Notes: a model not told the origin generated them from the sequence alone. A DNA stretch of 64,000 nucleotides from Didemnitutus sp041906465 (GCA_041906465.1 JAYRJE010000003.1:124001-188000), one strand, 5' to 3'. Counted from the stretch's first letter, positions 43,250 to 55,643 are shown. Numbers and translations are program-made.

Positions 43250-46200
43250 ATGAACCAACTGCGCGTTTCCGAACCTCCCACGATGTTCACCCCGCGACCG
43301 GCGCTTCGCCGGCTGCGTCTGTTCCCCGTCTTTTTCCTGGCCGTGTTGCTGAATGCGGCCGAGCCGGCGGCGCGCTCGTTCGACATTCCGGCCGGTCCCG
43401 CAGAGACCTCGCTACGGCTGTTCTCGACGCAGGCAGGCGTCGAACTCCTGTTCTCGACCGAAGTGGCCGCGAACGTAACCACGAAGCCGGTGCGCGGCGA
43501 ACTGGCGCCGACCGAGGCGGTGCGACAGCTGCTCGACGGCACCGGGCTGCAAGCGGTGCGCGACGAGAAATCCGGCATCTTCCGGGTCACGCGCGCGCCG
43601 AAGGAGAGCGTGCCCGTGGAAAAAAACGCCGGCAGCCGTCCCGAAGCGACGAGCGGGGCGGCGCCAGGTAACAGGGAGCAGGTGGTCACGCTCGAGACGT
43701 TTACGGTCACGGGCTCGCACATCCGCCGGGTCGACAGCGAGACCGCTCTGCCGGTGACGACGATCCGGCAGGAAGATCTCGAAGCGCGCGGGGCCGCCAC
43801 GATGGCCGAGCTCTTCGAGACCGTCGGTTTCGCCGAGCCGTCCGCGATCAGCGAACTGAACAACGGCCCGCAACTCGCGCGCGGCGACGTCGCGTCGGTC
43901 GACCTGCGCGGCATCGGCTCCGGCAGCACGCTCGCGCTGATCAACGGCCGCCGCATGGCGCCGCATCCGATTTCGATGGCGGAAAACGGCGTGCCGTCGC
44001 TCGCCGCCAACATCAACGCCGTGCCGCGCGCGCTCGTCACGCGCATCGAGCTGCTGCGCGACGGCGCGTCGGCGATCTACGGCGCCGATGCGGCCGCCGG
44101 CGTGGTCAACACCATCATCATGCCGAGCGGCGAGGGGCGCGGCGTGAAACTCTCGACGTCGGTAACGCAGCACGGCGGCGCGAACGAGTTCTCTGCCTCC
44201 GCTTACGACAGCTTCGAGGTGGGCCGCACGCGCGTGGCGCTCGCGCTCGATGTCTTCCACCGCGACATGCTGGCCGCGCGCGATCGCGACTGGGCGGCCC
44301 AGGCGGACCTGCGTCTGAATCGCAATCTGCCCGCGCCGTGGAATGGCCAGCCGATCGTCGATGCGAACGGCGCGACCGTGCGCGACAACGATTTCAACAA
44401 CTCCAACAGCGTGAATCAGTGGGGCCAGTGGCAGCGCGGCTTCATTCAGCCGGATTACCTCACCTTCGTCGGTTCGCGACCGACGGGCAACGCCGGCATC
44501 ACCACGAGCACGACCCCGGCCGCGGGCGTCGCCACGATGTCGAGCGCCGGCATGTTTTATCTCTATCCCGGGGCGGATGGCTCGATCTACTTCAAGCAGA
44601 CCGCGCCGTCGCGCAACATCGACAGCCCGGAGAACGCGGTCGCCTCCAACTGGAACAACTGGAAGGTGCTGATCCCGCAATCCGACCGCCTGCAGTTCGC
44701 CGCTTTCATGGATCGGCCGGTGAACGGTCGCGTCCGCTGGTTTGGTGATTTCCTCTTCTACGCGGCCAAGTCGGTGACGGAACGCGAGCCGGTGAACTTC
44801 AAGAACACGGACGACCAAGGCATCTATTTGCCGGCCTCGAATCCCTTCAATCCCTTCGGCGTCCGTTTCTATCACCCGACCGGCGCGCCGAACGCTGATG
44901 GCACGCCGCGCCTCGTGGGCACGCCGGCCGACGTTTCCCTCTGGACTGGCATCTCGCCCGGACAGAACACCGGCGGCGGCTTCCGCTCGCGCGAGACGGA
45001 GGTGAACAGCTATTCGTTCCGCGTGCTCAACGGCCTGCGCGGCACCTTCGGCCAGTCGTGGGAATGGGAAACCGGCCTGATGGCGTCCGGGGCGCAGACG
45101 CATGAGTATGAGCATTCCCAAGTGCGCGAGTCGCGCCTCCGTGCCGCGCTCAATCGCACCGACGCGACCGCCTTCAACCCGTTCCCCGTCACGTTCAAGA
45201 TCGCCAACAACCAGATCGTCGTCGACAAGCCCTACTCGAACTCCGCGGCGATCCTCGACCCGCTCTACGACGACGAGGACCGCTTTGGCCGCACCAATCT
45301 GTTCCTCTGGGACGCGAAGGTGAACGGCCGCCTCTGGCAGCTCTTCCGCGGCGGGCAGGTCGGCCTCGCGAGCGGTGTCGAAGTTCGTTACGAAACCTAC
45401 GACGACAAGCGCGCCGCCTACGTCGGCCTCAATCCGCCGGGCTCGGGCAGCGAGTTCCCGTTGCTGCGCGAGAACGACAACGATTTCCTCGCGCTCAGCT
45501 CCAACGTGCCGATCAGCGCGCACCAGACCATCTACGCCGGCTACGCGGAAGTTGCGCTGCCGTTCGTGACGAGCGCCAACCGCAAACCGTTCGTGCAGGA
45601 ACTCGAGCTGACACTCGCGAGCCGCTACGAGCACTTCTCCATTTTCGGCGACACGCTGAAACCGAAGGCCAGCTTGCTCTGGAATCCGTTTGAGCGGCTC
45701 AAGCTTCGCGCTTCGGTCGCGGAGTCGTTCCGCGCGCCGAATCTGGTGCAGACGAACGTGACCGCGCTGCGCCGCCAGATCTCCGCGGACGATCCCTATC
45801 GCTTTCAGGTGACCGGGCTGTCGTCTGACAACACCGCGCAGCGCACGAGCTATCGTCAGGGTAACCAGAATCTGGTTCCCGAGGAGGCACAGACTTGGAC
45901 AGCCGGCTTCGTCTTCGAAGTGCCGAAAGTGCGCGGCCTCTCGCTCACGTTCGACTACTTCGCGATCAACCAGGACAAAGTGATCGAAAACATGGGGGCG
46001 CAGGCCGTGATCGACCGCGACGAGCTGATTCTCGACCTCGCGATGCAAGCGGCGTTCGCAGCCGGCAAGTCGATCGATCAGATCGATCTCGGCTCCGGCA
46101 CGGCCAACTACGCCGGTTACCGCAACGTCACGCGCAAGGCCGTGACGCCCGAGGACCGCGCGGCGTTCGCCGCCTACAACGCGGCGCAGCCCACCAACGC

Positions 46201-46822
46201 CACCAAGCGCGCGCCGGTCGGCGAGATCGTCAGCGTGGTCGACGACTACATCAACCTGAGCGGTCGCGATATTCAGGGTTACGAGTTTGGTTTCGACTGG
46301 CGCTCACCGAAGACGCGCTGGGGAACGTTCACGCTGTCCGGCGACTCCACGCACTACGTGCTCCGTCGCTCGCAGGCCGAGCCCGGCGCCGCCGCGCTCG
46401 ATGAACTCGGCCGCAACGGCCGCACGAAGTGGCGCGCGAGTGCCAGCGCGGGCTGGCGCATGGGACCGTGGTTGGCGCGCTGGTTCACCAGCTACTACGG
46501 CTCGTTTGTCGACACGTCGGCTGCAACGACCGCGGCGGTCTACGAAGTGCTCGGCCGGCCCGACTACATCAAGGTTTTCAACGACAATGGCGTGACCCGC
46601 TTCCTCTATCGCGTGGAGCCGTTCATCAACCACAACGCCTCGGTCACCTATCGCTTTCCCGGTGGCGCGAAGCACTTGTTGAAAGGCATCACCGTTCGCG
46701 CCGCGGTGAACAATGTCTTCGATACCATTCCGCCGCTCGCGGACGAGCAATACGGCTACCAAGCCGGCACGGCCAACGTTCGCGGGCGCCAGTTCGTGCT
46801 CGAGCTTAGTCGCAAGTTCTAA
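43250..46822 (+). CDS. STN-domain TonB-dependent receptor/transducer
   Basis: 1190 residues. A signal peptide (LFPVFFLAVLLNAAE) precedes an STN signalling domain (FDIPAGPAETSLRLFSTQAGVELLFSTEVAANVTTKPVRGELAPTEAVRQLLDGTGL) at about 45-115. The TonB-box-like VVTLETFTVTGSHIRR precedes the plug (LPVTTIRQEDLEARGAATMAELFETV, then IGSGSTLALINGRRM and GDGASAIYGADAAAGVVNTI). The barrel ends in LELSRKF with terminal Phe. STN receptors both import and signal, consistent with the sigma and FecR genes upstream. An ATG at 43283 is an equally good start. Only 33 bases and no terminator separate it from glpD. Confidence 0.95.
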   Translation: MNQLRVSEPPTMFTPRPALRRLRLFPVFFLAVLLNAAEPAARSFDIPAGPAETSLRLFSTQAGVELLFSTEVAANVTTKPVRGELAPTEAVRQLLDGTGLQAVRDEKSGIFRVTRAPKESVPVEKNAGSRPEATSGAAPGNREQVVTLETFTVTGSHIRRVDSETALPVTTIRQEDLEARGAATMAELFETVGFAEPSAISELNNGPQLARGDVASVDLRGIGSGSTLALINGRRMAPHPISMAENGVPSLAANINAVPRALVTRIELLRDGASAIYGADAAAGVVNTIIMPSGEGRGVKLSTSVTQHGGANEFSASAYDSFEVGRTRVALALDVFHRDMLAARDRDWAAQADLRLNRNLPAPWNGQPIVDANGATVRDNDFNNSNSVNQWGQWQRGFIQPDYLTFVGSRPTGNAGITTSTTPAAGVATMSSAGMFYLYPGADGSIYFKQTAPSRNIDSPENAVASNWNNWKVLIPQSDRLQFAAFMDRPVNGRVRWFGDFLFYAAKSVTEREPVNFKNTDDQGIYLPASNPFNPFGVRFYHPTGAPNADGTPRLVGTPADVSLWTGISPGQNTGGGFRSRETEVNSYSFRVLNGLRGTFGQSWEWETGLMASGAQTHEYEHSQVRESRLRAALNRTDATAFNPFPVTFKIANNQIVVDKPYSNSAAILDPLYDDEDRFGRTNLFLWDAKVNGRLWQLFRGGQVGLASGVEVRYETYDDKRAAYVGLNPPGSGSEFPLLRENDNDFLALSSNVPISAHQTIYAGYAEVALPFVTSANRKPFVQELELTLASRYEHFSIFGDTLKPKASLLWNPFERLKLRASVAESFRAPNLVQTNVTALRRQISADDPYRFQVTGLSSDNTAQRTSYRQGNQNLVPEEAQTWTAGFVFEVPKVRGLSLTFDYFAINQDKVIENMGAQAVIDRDELILDLAMQAAFAAGKSIDQIDLGSGTANYAGYRNVTRKAVTPEDRAAFAAYNAAQPTNATKRAPVGEIVSVVDDYINLSGRDIQGYEFGFDWRSPKTRWGTFTLSGDSTHYVLRRSQAEPGAAALDELGRNGRTKWRASASAGWRMGPWLARWFTSYYGSFVDTSAATTAAVYEVLGRPDYIKVFNDNGVTRFLYRVEPFINHNASVTYRFPGGAKHLLKGITVRAAVNNVFDTIPPLADEQYGYQAGTANVRGRQFVLELSRKF

Positions 46823-46855
46823 GCCGACCCCAACCGGGCTCCGGCCCTTCGCTTC

Positions 46856-48349
46856 ATGACTTCGTTCTCTCTGGATTCTCGTCGTCACGCGGTGGCGCAG
46901 CTGACCGCTGCGCCGCTGGACCTGCTCGTCGTCGGTGGCGGCATCGTCGGCGCGGGCGTCGCTCGCGACGCCGCGATGCGCGGGCTGCGCGTCGGGTTGG
47001 TGGAGCAACACGACTTCGCCTTCGGCACCAGCAGCCGGTCGAGCCGGCTGCTGCACGGCGGGCTGCGTTATCTGGCGCAGGGCGAAATCGGCCTGGTGCG
47101 CGAGGCGAGCATGGAGAAGCGCACGCTCGCCGCGATCGCCCCGCACCTCGCGCGGCCGCTCGGGTTTATCTTTCCGGCCTACAAAGGCGAGGGGCCGCCG
47201 CTCTGGCAGTTGCGCATTGGCGTGAAGCTCTACGACCTGCTTTGCAGCGGGCGAAACTTCGCGCCGTCGCGCGCCTTCGGTCTGCCCGAGACGCGCACGA
47301 TGTTGCCGAATCTGCGCACGGAGAACCTGCGCGGCACGGTGCGTTACTACGATGCGCTGACCAACGATGCGCGCCTGGTGTTCGACACGCTGCGCTCGGC
47401 CGAGCGCGAAGGCGCGATGGTCGTCAATTATCTGCCGCTTACGGCGGCGCAGCGCGTGGGCGATCACTGGGAGTGCACGCTGAACGATCGTCTTGCCGGC
47501 ACCACCTGCACCGTCCGCGCGAGCACCGTCATCAACGCCACCGGTCCGTGGGCCGACAAGATGCCCCACAGCGATGTGCGGCTCCGGTTGACCAAAGGCA
47601 TTCACATCGTCGTCGACGCCTCACGGTTGCCGGTGCCGTCGGCGGTCGTGATTACGGAAGGGAAGCGCATCCTCTTCGTGCTCCCGTGGGGCGATCGCGT
47701 GATCCTCGGCACGACGGACACGGATTACTCGGGCGCGCCCGAAGAGGTTTCGGTCGATGTCGAGGATGTGGCCTACGTGCTGCGGTCGGTGAATCACTTT
47801 TTCCCGCGCGCTCAGCTGCGCGCCGCGGACGTGATCAGTTCGTGGGCGGGATTGAGGCCGCTGGTCGCCAATGCTGACGGATCGCCGTCGGATATCTCGC
47901 GAGCGCACGAGATCAAATCCTCGCAACCCGGGTGGTGGGACATCACGGGCGGCAAGCTGACGACCTACCGGCTCATGTCCGAGCAGGCCGTCGACAAGAT
48001 CATCGCGCACCTCGGCGTTAAAGCGGAGAAGTGCCGCACCGCCACGCAGCCGCTGCTCTCTGAGGACGAGCAGAATCCTTACAGCTCGATCCAGCCGCCC
48101 CTGTGCACACAGGCGGCGGTGCGCCACTACGTCGAACACGAGTGGGCACAACATCTCGGCGACGTGATGGTGCGGCGGAGCGGCTGGCATTATTGGTATC
48201 GCGCCGCCGATCGTCCGACCGAGCAGGTGGCCGAGTGGATGGCGCAGGCTGCGGGTTGGGATGCCGCGCGGAAAGCGCGGGAGTTGCACGCCTACCACGA
48301 GGAAGTAGCCTTGTCGGAAGTGAGCCCCGCGTTGGTTGAATCAGCCTGA
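46856..48349 (+). CDS. glpD: Glycerol-3-phosphate dehydrogenase, FAD-dependent
   Basis: 497 residues. The FAD-binding motif is LLVVGGGIVGAGVARDAAMRG near residue 22-42. Family motifs are GTSSRSSRLLHGGLRYLAQGEIGLVREASMEKR, TVINATGPWADK, TKGIHIVVDASRLP and WAGLRPLV. The C-terminal helical domain (HYVEHEWAQHLGDVMVRR) is present. The enzyme oxidises sn-glycerol-3-phosphate to dihydroxyacetone phosphate at the inner membrane, feeding electrons to quinone. It is the first gene of the catabolic block glpD-glpT-glpQ, directly after the TonB receptor, and its 3' end overlaps the glpT start by 14 bases. Confidence 0.95.
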   Translation: MTSFSLDSRRHAVAQLTAAPLDLLVVGGGIVGAGVARDAAMRGLRVGLVEQHDFAFGTSSRSSRLLHGGLRYLAQGEIGLVREASMEKRTLAAIAPHLARPLGFIFPAYKGEGPPLWQLRIGVKLYDLLCSGRNFAPSRAFGLPETRTMLPNLRTENLRGTVRYYDALTNDARLVFDTLRSAEREGAMVVNYLPLTAAQRVGDHWECTLNDRLAGTTCTVRASTVINATGPWADKMPHSDVRLRLTKGIHIVVDASRLPVPSAVVITEGKRILFVLPWGDRVILGTTDTDYSGAPEEVSVDVEDVAYVLRSVNHFFPRAQLRAADVISSWAGLRPLVANADGSPSDISRAHEIKSSQPGWWDITGGKLTTYRLMSEQAVDKIIAHLGVKAEKCRTATQPLLSEDEQNPYSSIQPPLCTQAAVRHYVEHEWAQHLGDVMVRRSGWHYWYRAADRPTEQVAEWMAQAAGWDAARKARELHAYHEEVALSEVSPALVESA

Positions 48350-49700
48350 TTCGCTCCCGGTGATTTCCCTGCTTCGTCCTCGTCCTCCGGCTCCGTCGCT
48401 GCCCGCCGAGCGCATTGACCCCGAATACCGGCGGCTGCGCCGGCAGGTGTTCGCGGGCATCTTCATCGGCTACGCGGCGTATTATCTCGTGCGCAAAAAC
48501 TTCGCGCTCGCGATGCCGGACATCCTGCGCGAATACCCGCACTATACGAAGGCTGCGCTCGGTTCGGCGATGACGGGCCTGTCGATCGCCTACGGCGTCT
48601 CGAAGTTCATCATGGGCTCGGTGTCGGATCGCTCGAATCCGCGCTGGTTCATGACGCTCGGCTTGCTGCTGACGAGTGCAGTGACGTTCGCCTTCGGCAC
48701 CGTGCCGGCGATCTATGGCTCGCTCGCGCTGATCGTCGTGCTGCAGTCGTTGAACGGCTGGTTCAACGGCATGGGCTGGCCGCCGTGCGGCAAGACGATG
48801 GTGCACTGGTTCAGTCCGAAGGAGCGCGGCGTGACCGTCGCACTCTGGAACGTGGCGCACAATGTCGGCGGCGGCCTCGTCGCGACGCTCGCGCTGGCGG
48901 GCGTGATGCTGTTTCACGACTGGGGCGCGAAGTTCTATTTCAACGCGATCATCGCCGCGGCGTGCGCACTCGTCGTCGCGTGGCTGTTGCGCGACACGCC
49001 GCAGAGCTGCGGTCTGCCGGTCGTGGAGGAATACCGGAAGGATTACCCGGAGGATTACACGGCGGATCACGAGCGCATGCTGTCGTTCCGCGAGATTTTC
49101 TTCGTTTACGTTTTCCCCAACCGTTTTCTCTGGGCGATCGCGGTGGCGAACGCGTTCGTCTATTTCGTGCGCTACGGCGTCGTGGACTGGATCCCGACCT
49201 ACCTGCAAACGGCGAAAGGGTTTTCGTTCCAGCAATCGAGCTGGGCATGGGCGGCGTTCGAATACGCGGCGATTCCCGGCACCATTCTGTGCGGTTGGGT
49301 CTCGGACAAGGTCTTCGCCGGACGGCGCGCGCCGGCGACGATCCTGTTCATGGCGCTGACCTTGGTGGCGTTGGTCGTTTACGGGCTCAATCGCCACGGT
49401 CCGCTCTGGATCGACATGGTGTCGCTCATCGCCATCGGGTTTTTCGTTTACGGTCCGATCATGATCATCGGCTTGCATGCGCTGGACCTCGTGCCGAAGA
49501 AGGCGGCGGGCACGGCGGCGGGCTTCACGGGGTTTTTCGGCTATGTCTTCGGCTCGGCGATCGCCGGCACGGGCGTGGGCTGGATCGCGGACCACTGGGG
49601 CTGGACGGGCGTGTTCGGCACCATGGTGGTCTGCTGCGTGCTCGCGATCGGCTTCAGCGCACTGACGCTTGGGCACCGCACCGTTTCTTCTTCGCGATGA
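48336..49700 (+). CDS. glpT: Glycerol-3-phosphate transporter (GlpT-like MFS)
   Basis: 454 residues with about 12 membrane helices. Organophosphate:phosphate antiporter motifs are clear: YRRLRRQVFAGIFIGYAAYYLVRKNFALAMPDI, GLSIAYGVSKFIMGSVSDRSNPR, LNGWFNGMGWPPCGKTMVHWFSPKERG and NVAHNVGGGLV. GlpT exchanges cytoplasmic phosphate for external glycerol-3-phosphate. The start is TTG 48336 inside the glpD 3' end; a GTG at 48360 just past the glpD stop is an alternative. The stop overlaps the next ATG (ATGA), so the genes are coupled. Confidence 0.94.
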   Translation: MNQPDSLPVISLLRPRPPAPSLPAERIDPEYRRLRRQVFAGIFIGYAAYYLVRKNFALAMPDILREYPHYTKAALGSAMTGLSIAYGVSKFIMGSVSDRSNPRWFMTLGLLLTSAVTFAFGTVPAIYGSLALIVVLQSLNGWFNGMGWPPCGKTMVHWFSPKERGVTVALWNVAHNVGGGLVATLALAGVMLFHDWGAKFYFNAIIAAACALVVAWLLRDTPQSCGLPVVEEYRKDYPEDYTADHERMLSFREIFFVYVFPNRFLWAIAVANAFVYFVRYGVVDWIPTYLQTAKGFSFQQSSWAWAAFEYAAIPGTILCGWVSDKVFAGRRAPATILFMALTLVALVVYGLNRHGPLWIDMVSLIAIGFFVYGPIMIIGLHALDLVPKKAAGTAAGFTGFFGYVFGSAIAGTGVGWIADHWGWTGVFGTMVVCCVLAIGFSALTLGHRTVSSSR

Positions 49701-50725
49701 AAAAATTGACGCTCGTTCTCCCGTTGTTGGTCGCGGTCACGCTCGGCTTCGCCGCCGAGCACAGCCCGCTCGTGATCGCCCATCGCGGCGCTTCCGGCTA
49801 CCTGCCCGAGCACACGCTGCCCGCGGTCGGCTACGCGCACGCGCTCGGCGCCGATTACCTCGAACAGGATGTCGTGCTCAGCAAGGACGGCGTGCCGCTC
49901 GTCCTGCACGACATCGAGATCGATACCGTGACCGACGTCGCGAAGCGCTTCCCCGGGCGCCAGCGCGCGAACGGACATTTCTACGCGATCGATTTCACCC
50001 TCGCCGAGATCAAGCAGCTGCAAGTGACGGAGCGCTTCGACCCCAAGACCGGCCAGGCGGTTTATCCGCAGCGTTTCCCACTCGGCCAGTCGACGTTCTC
50101 GGTCCCGACGCTCGAGGAGGAGCTGCAGTTCATCGCCGGACTCAACCGCAGCACCGGAAAAAAAGCCGGCGTGTATCCGGAGATCAAAGCGCCGGCATGG
50201 CACCGGCGGCAGGGACAGGATATTTCGGCCATCGTGCTCGAGGTGCTCGCCCGCCACGGCTACCGCACGAAGGAGGATCGCTTCTTTCTGCAGTGCTTCG
50301 ACATCGTGGAGGTGAAGCGCCTGCGCGAGGAATTCGGTTTCAAAGGCAAGTTGGTGCAACTGATCGGTCGTCACGGCGGCGGCGAGAGCGACGATCCACG
50401 GATCGACTCCACGCGCGACAACACGGAGCTCCTCGCACCGGCGAAACTCGCCTCGCTCGCACAGTGGGTCGATGGCATCGGGCCGTCGATGCAGCATCTC
50501 GTCGTTGTCGGCGAGGATGGCACGGCGAAGGCAAACGACGTCGTCGCCCGCGCGCATGCCGCGGGTTTGGTCGTGCATCCGTATACGTTCCGCACGGACG
50601 CTTTGCCGAAATTCGCGCGCAGCGGCGATGAGTTGCTGCACTTGATGCTCCGCGAGCTGCGGGTCGACGGGATGTTTGTCGATCAGCCGGACGTGATGGT
50701 GGCATTTCGAAATCGCCGGCCGTGA
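49697..50725 (+). CDS. glpQ: Periplasmic glycerophosphodiester phosphodiesterase
   Basis: 342 residues. A signal peptide (MKKLTLVLPLLVAVTLGFAAE) precedes the GDPD barrel. Catalytic and metal-site motifs are IAHRGASGYLPEHTLPA, GADYLEQDVVLSKDGVPLVLHD and YPEIKAP; FLQCFD follows. Length and the long TLEEEL-type lid fit the secreted GlpQ class. The enzyme releases glycerol-3-phosphate from deacylated phospholipids in the periplasm, supplying GlpT. ATG 49697 overlaps the glpT stop by 4 bases. Its stop overlaps the next gene's GTG (GTGA). Confidence 0.95.
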   Translation: MKKLTLVLPLLVAVTLGFAAEHSPLVIAHRGASGYLPEHTLPAVGYAHALGADYLEQDVVLSKDGVPLVLHDIEIDTVTDVAKRFPGRQRANGHFYAIDFTLAEIKQLQVTERFDPKTGQAVYPQRFPLGQSTFSVPTLEEELQFIAGLNRSTGKKAGVYPEIKAPAWHRRQGQDISAIVLEVLARHGYRTKEDRFFLQCFDIVEVKRLREEFGFKGKLVQLIGRHGGGESDDPRIDSTRDNTELLAPAKLASLAQWVDGIGPSMQHLVVVGEDGTAKANDVVARAHAAGLVVHPYTFRTDALPKFARSGDELLHLMLRELRVDGMFVDQPDVMVAFRNRRP

Positions 50726-51624
50726 AACCGACGCTGCTGGTTCTCTTCCTCGTGCTGCCGCTCGGCGCGACGTGGGCGGCGCTGGAGGCCGCTGCGCTCG
50801 GGGGCCGGGCGCCGACTTACACGACCAAGCAACTGAGCGCAGTGCCCAACGCCGCAGCGCTGCGCGTGTGGGCGTGGTCGCCGGGACTCGACGACGGCTA
50901 TGTGCCGCAAGCGGTGGCGCGCGCGGGCGAACGGTTTTTCGTCATCACGTATCAGAGTCGCGATGAGTCGCAGCCGCTGGGCGAGGGTCGGGTGTTCGAA
51001 CTCGATGCGGCGGGCGCGGTGTGCGGCCAATTTGTGCTGCCGGACGACATCCAGCATCCGGGCGGACTGGCGATCGAAGGCAACAGCGCCTACGTCGCCA
51101 ATTTCGGCGTGTTGTTGCGCCTCGATCTCGAGCGCTCGCTGGCCAGCGGACGCGCGGTGGTGACCGGCCGACGCGCCGTGGAGCGCGCGATGGGACCGTC
51201 GTTCGTGACGGTGCACGAGGGCCAGCTGTGGTTTGGCCGCTTTGCCCGCGACGGGGCCGAGCCACCGCGGCTCTACGCGGTGGACGTGGCCAAGGTTTTC
51301 CCGGCGGACCGCGCGGCGCCGCTGCGTCCGAGCGACGCCGCGCGGGAGTTTGCGCTTCCCCTGTTGGTGCAAGGCGCGGCGTTCGACCGCGCGGGCCGGC
51401 TGTGGCTGAGCGCGAGTGTGCAGAAGGAAGGCTGGCTTTATCGGCATGATCCGGTGACCGGCCGCGAGTTGGCGCGTCACGCGATGCCCCCGGGGATCGA
51501 AGGCCTGGTCGCCGGCGAGGCTGGCCGACTGTGGTCGGTGGGCGAGTGCGGCACCCGGCGCTGGCTGAAGTCAGCGGCGTTTTTCCCGGTGGTGTTCGAG
51601 ATTGATTTGGCGCGTCTGCGCTGA
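50722..51624 (+). CDS. Secreted propeller-like protein of the glp block, function unknown
   Basis: 300 residues, GTG start overlapping the glpQ stop (GTGA). A signal peptide (MKPTLLVLFLVLPLGATWAAL) is clear. Repeated segments such as FFVITYQSRDE, PGGLAIEGNSAYVANFGVLLRLDLE, SFVTVHEGQLWFGRF, AAFDRAGRLWLSASVQKEGWLYRHDP and GLVAGEAGRLWSVGECG suggest a six-bladed SMP-30/NHL-type beta-propeller. Because all neighbours act on glycerophosphodiesters, a role in binding or processing the substrate in the periplasm is plausible, but nothing in the sequence proves it. Confidence 0.8.
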   Translation: MKPTLLVLFLVLPLGATWAALEAAALGGRAPTYTTKQLSAVPNAAALRVWAWSPGLDDGYVPQAVARAGERFFVITYQSRDESQPLGEGRVFELDAAGAVCGQFVLPDDIQHPGGLAIEGNSAYVANFGVLLRLDLERSLASGRAVVTGRRAVERAMGPSFVTVHEGQLWFGRFARDGAEPPRLYAVDVAKVFPADRAAPLRPSDAAREFALPLLVQGAAFDRAGRLWLSASVQKEGWLYRHDPVTGRELARHAMPPGIEGLVAGEAGRLWSVGECGTRRWLKSAAFFPVVFEIDLARLR

Positions 51625-51871
51625 GGTTCTGTTTTCGCGCGCGCCTCGACCACCTCGGGCGCGGTGCGGTTGGGTTGCATTCGCGGCGTGCGCGATCACA
51701 CGCGCATGAGTCGGTGTTCCTGCATGCCTGGCCACGGAAGTGAAATGGCACGGATTGGCCGGGGAGGAGCGGGCAGGGATGTGGTCCCGTTCACGGATTG
51801 AAGCGGGACTGGATCGAGCGGGGGTGTGGTCGGTGGGCGCTTTTGTGTTAAAGGACGCTCGCGATCGGCCG

Positions 51872-52600
51872 ATGAAATCGGTTCACACACTCACGATGAC
51901 TCACTCCACGCTGGCGGTTCTTCGTCTGGGCGGCGCTTGTCTGGCCGCGTTTCTTGTTTGGTCTTCGGCTGCGGCCCAGACCACGGTGGCGTTCACGGGC
52001 GGTGATGTGGGCGACGGACTGGCGCTGACCCCGTCGCAGGTGGTCTACGCCTACAACGTCAATGGCGGCAGCGTGACGTGGCAGGGTGTTCAGTTCTCCG
52101 GACTGTCGCTCGGGTGGAACGTCGACCCCTTCAATGCGATCTCAGACGATCCGTTCGCTTCTCAATCGTCTGCTGACGACAACGCACTGCGCAGTCTCCT
52201 GCAGACGGTGGGATTCTCCCCCGGCGCGGTGGATCTCACGTTTTCGGGCCTCACGGCAGGCGCTTCGTATCAGATGACCGTGCTCTACTATTCGGGAAAT
52301 TTTGCGCCGCGCGAGGAGGCTTTCCTTGCGAACGGCTCCTTGGTCACGCTGGCGTCCGTGTCGCAGACCACGGCGAGCTACACGAGCTTTCAAGCGACCG
52401 CCGATGGCAACGGAGAGATTTCCTTCCGCGCGGCTGCCTCAGCCGCCTACGGTGGCACCGGCCACCAAGACGGTGTGATCCTTAACGCGATCGTCGTCTC
52501 GAGCGCGAACGCAGTGCCCGAACCAGCAACTTATGCGGGTATCGCCGGCGTTTGCGCGTTGGCGGCAGTGTGGCGTCGTCGTCGTTCGCAGGCGCTCTAG
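51872..52600 (+). CDS. PEP-CTERM sorting-domain protein
   Basis: 242 residues from ATG 51872 (AAAGGA lies about 15-20 bases upstream; ATG 51896 is an alternative). A signal peptide (AVLRLGGACLAAFLVWSSAAAQ) precedes a beta-rich passenger of unknown function (residues 35-215, many Ser/Thr/Gly). The C-terminus is a textbook PEP-CTERM tail: VPEPATYAGIAG, a hydrophobic helix (VCALAAVW) and RRRR. Exosortase would cut at the PEP motif and anchor or release the protein at the surface. No exosortase gene lies in this window. Confidence 0.9.
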   Translation: MKSVHTLTMTHSTLAVLRLGGACLAAFLVWSSAAAQTTVAFTGGDVGDGLALTPSQVVYAYNVNGGSVTWQGVQFSGLSLGWNVDPFNAISDDPFASQSSADDNALRSLLQTVGFSPGAVDLTFSGLTAGASYQMTVLYYSGNFAPREEAFLANGSLVTLASVSQTTASYTSFQATADGNGEISFRAAASAAYGGTGHQDGVILNAIVVSSANAVPEPATYAGIAGVCALAAVWRRRRSQAL

Positions 52601-52752
52601 TCGTTTCAGGCTCCCGGCACGGATTTGCCGCGCGGCATGCGAAAGCGTCCGCGAGAACGAGTCAAAAAAAGCATTCCAAGCGCAAAGACCGACGGCAAGG
52701 GCCAGGCCTCGCCCAGGGAGCTTTGGCGTTCTGGTGCTTTGGGTGGCCAAAG

Positions 52753-52779
52753 AAAAGCCCCGGCGGTGAGGCCGGGGCT
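52753..52779 (-). terminator. Terminator-like hairpin of ppdK
   Basis: Perfect 9-base stem AGCCCCGGC/GCCGGGGCT with a 6-base loop. Read on the minus strand it is followed by TTTT (AAAA at 52753-52756 on plus). The stem is identical to the one after the TlpA-like gene. A second hairpin GGGCGGTTG/CAACCGCCC (52791-52812) lies between it and the ppdK stop. Confidence 0.85.
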
Positions 52780-52829
52780 CGAGAGTGAAAGGGCGGTTGA
52801 GGACAACCGCCCCGACCGAAGTCAGAGGC

Positions 52830-55643
<2,814 letters not shown>

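Noticed and set aside
43412..46048. An 878-codon minus-strand frame
   Set aside because: Antisense to the TonB receptor; no domain, Arg/Val/Glu-rich.
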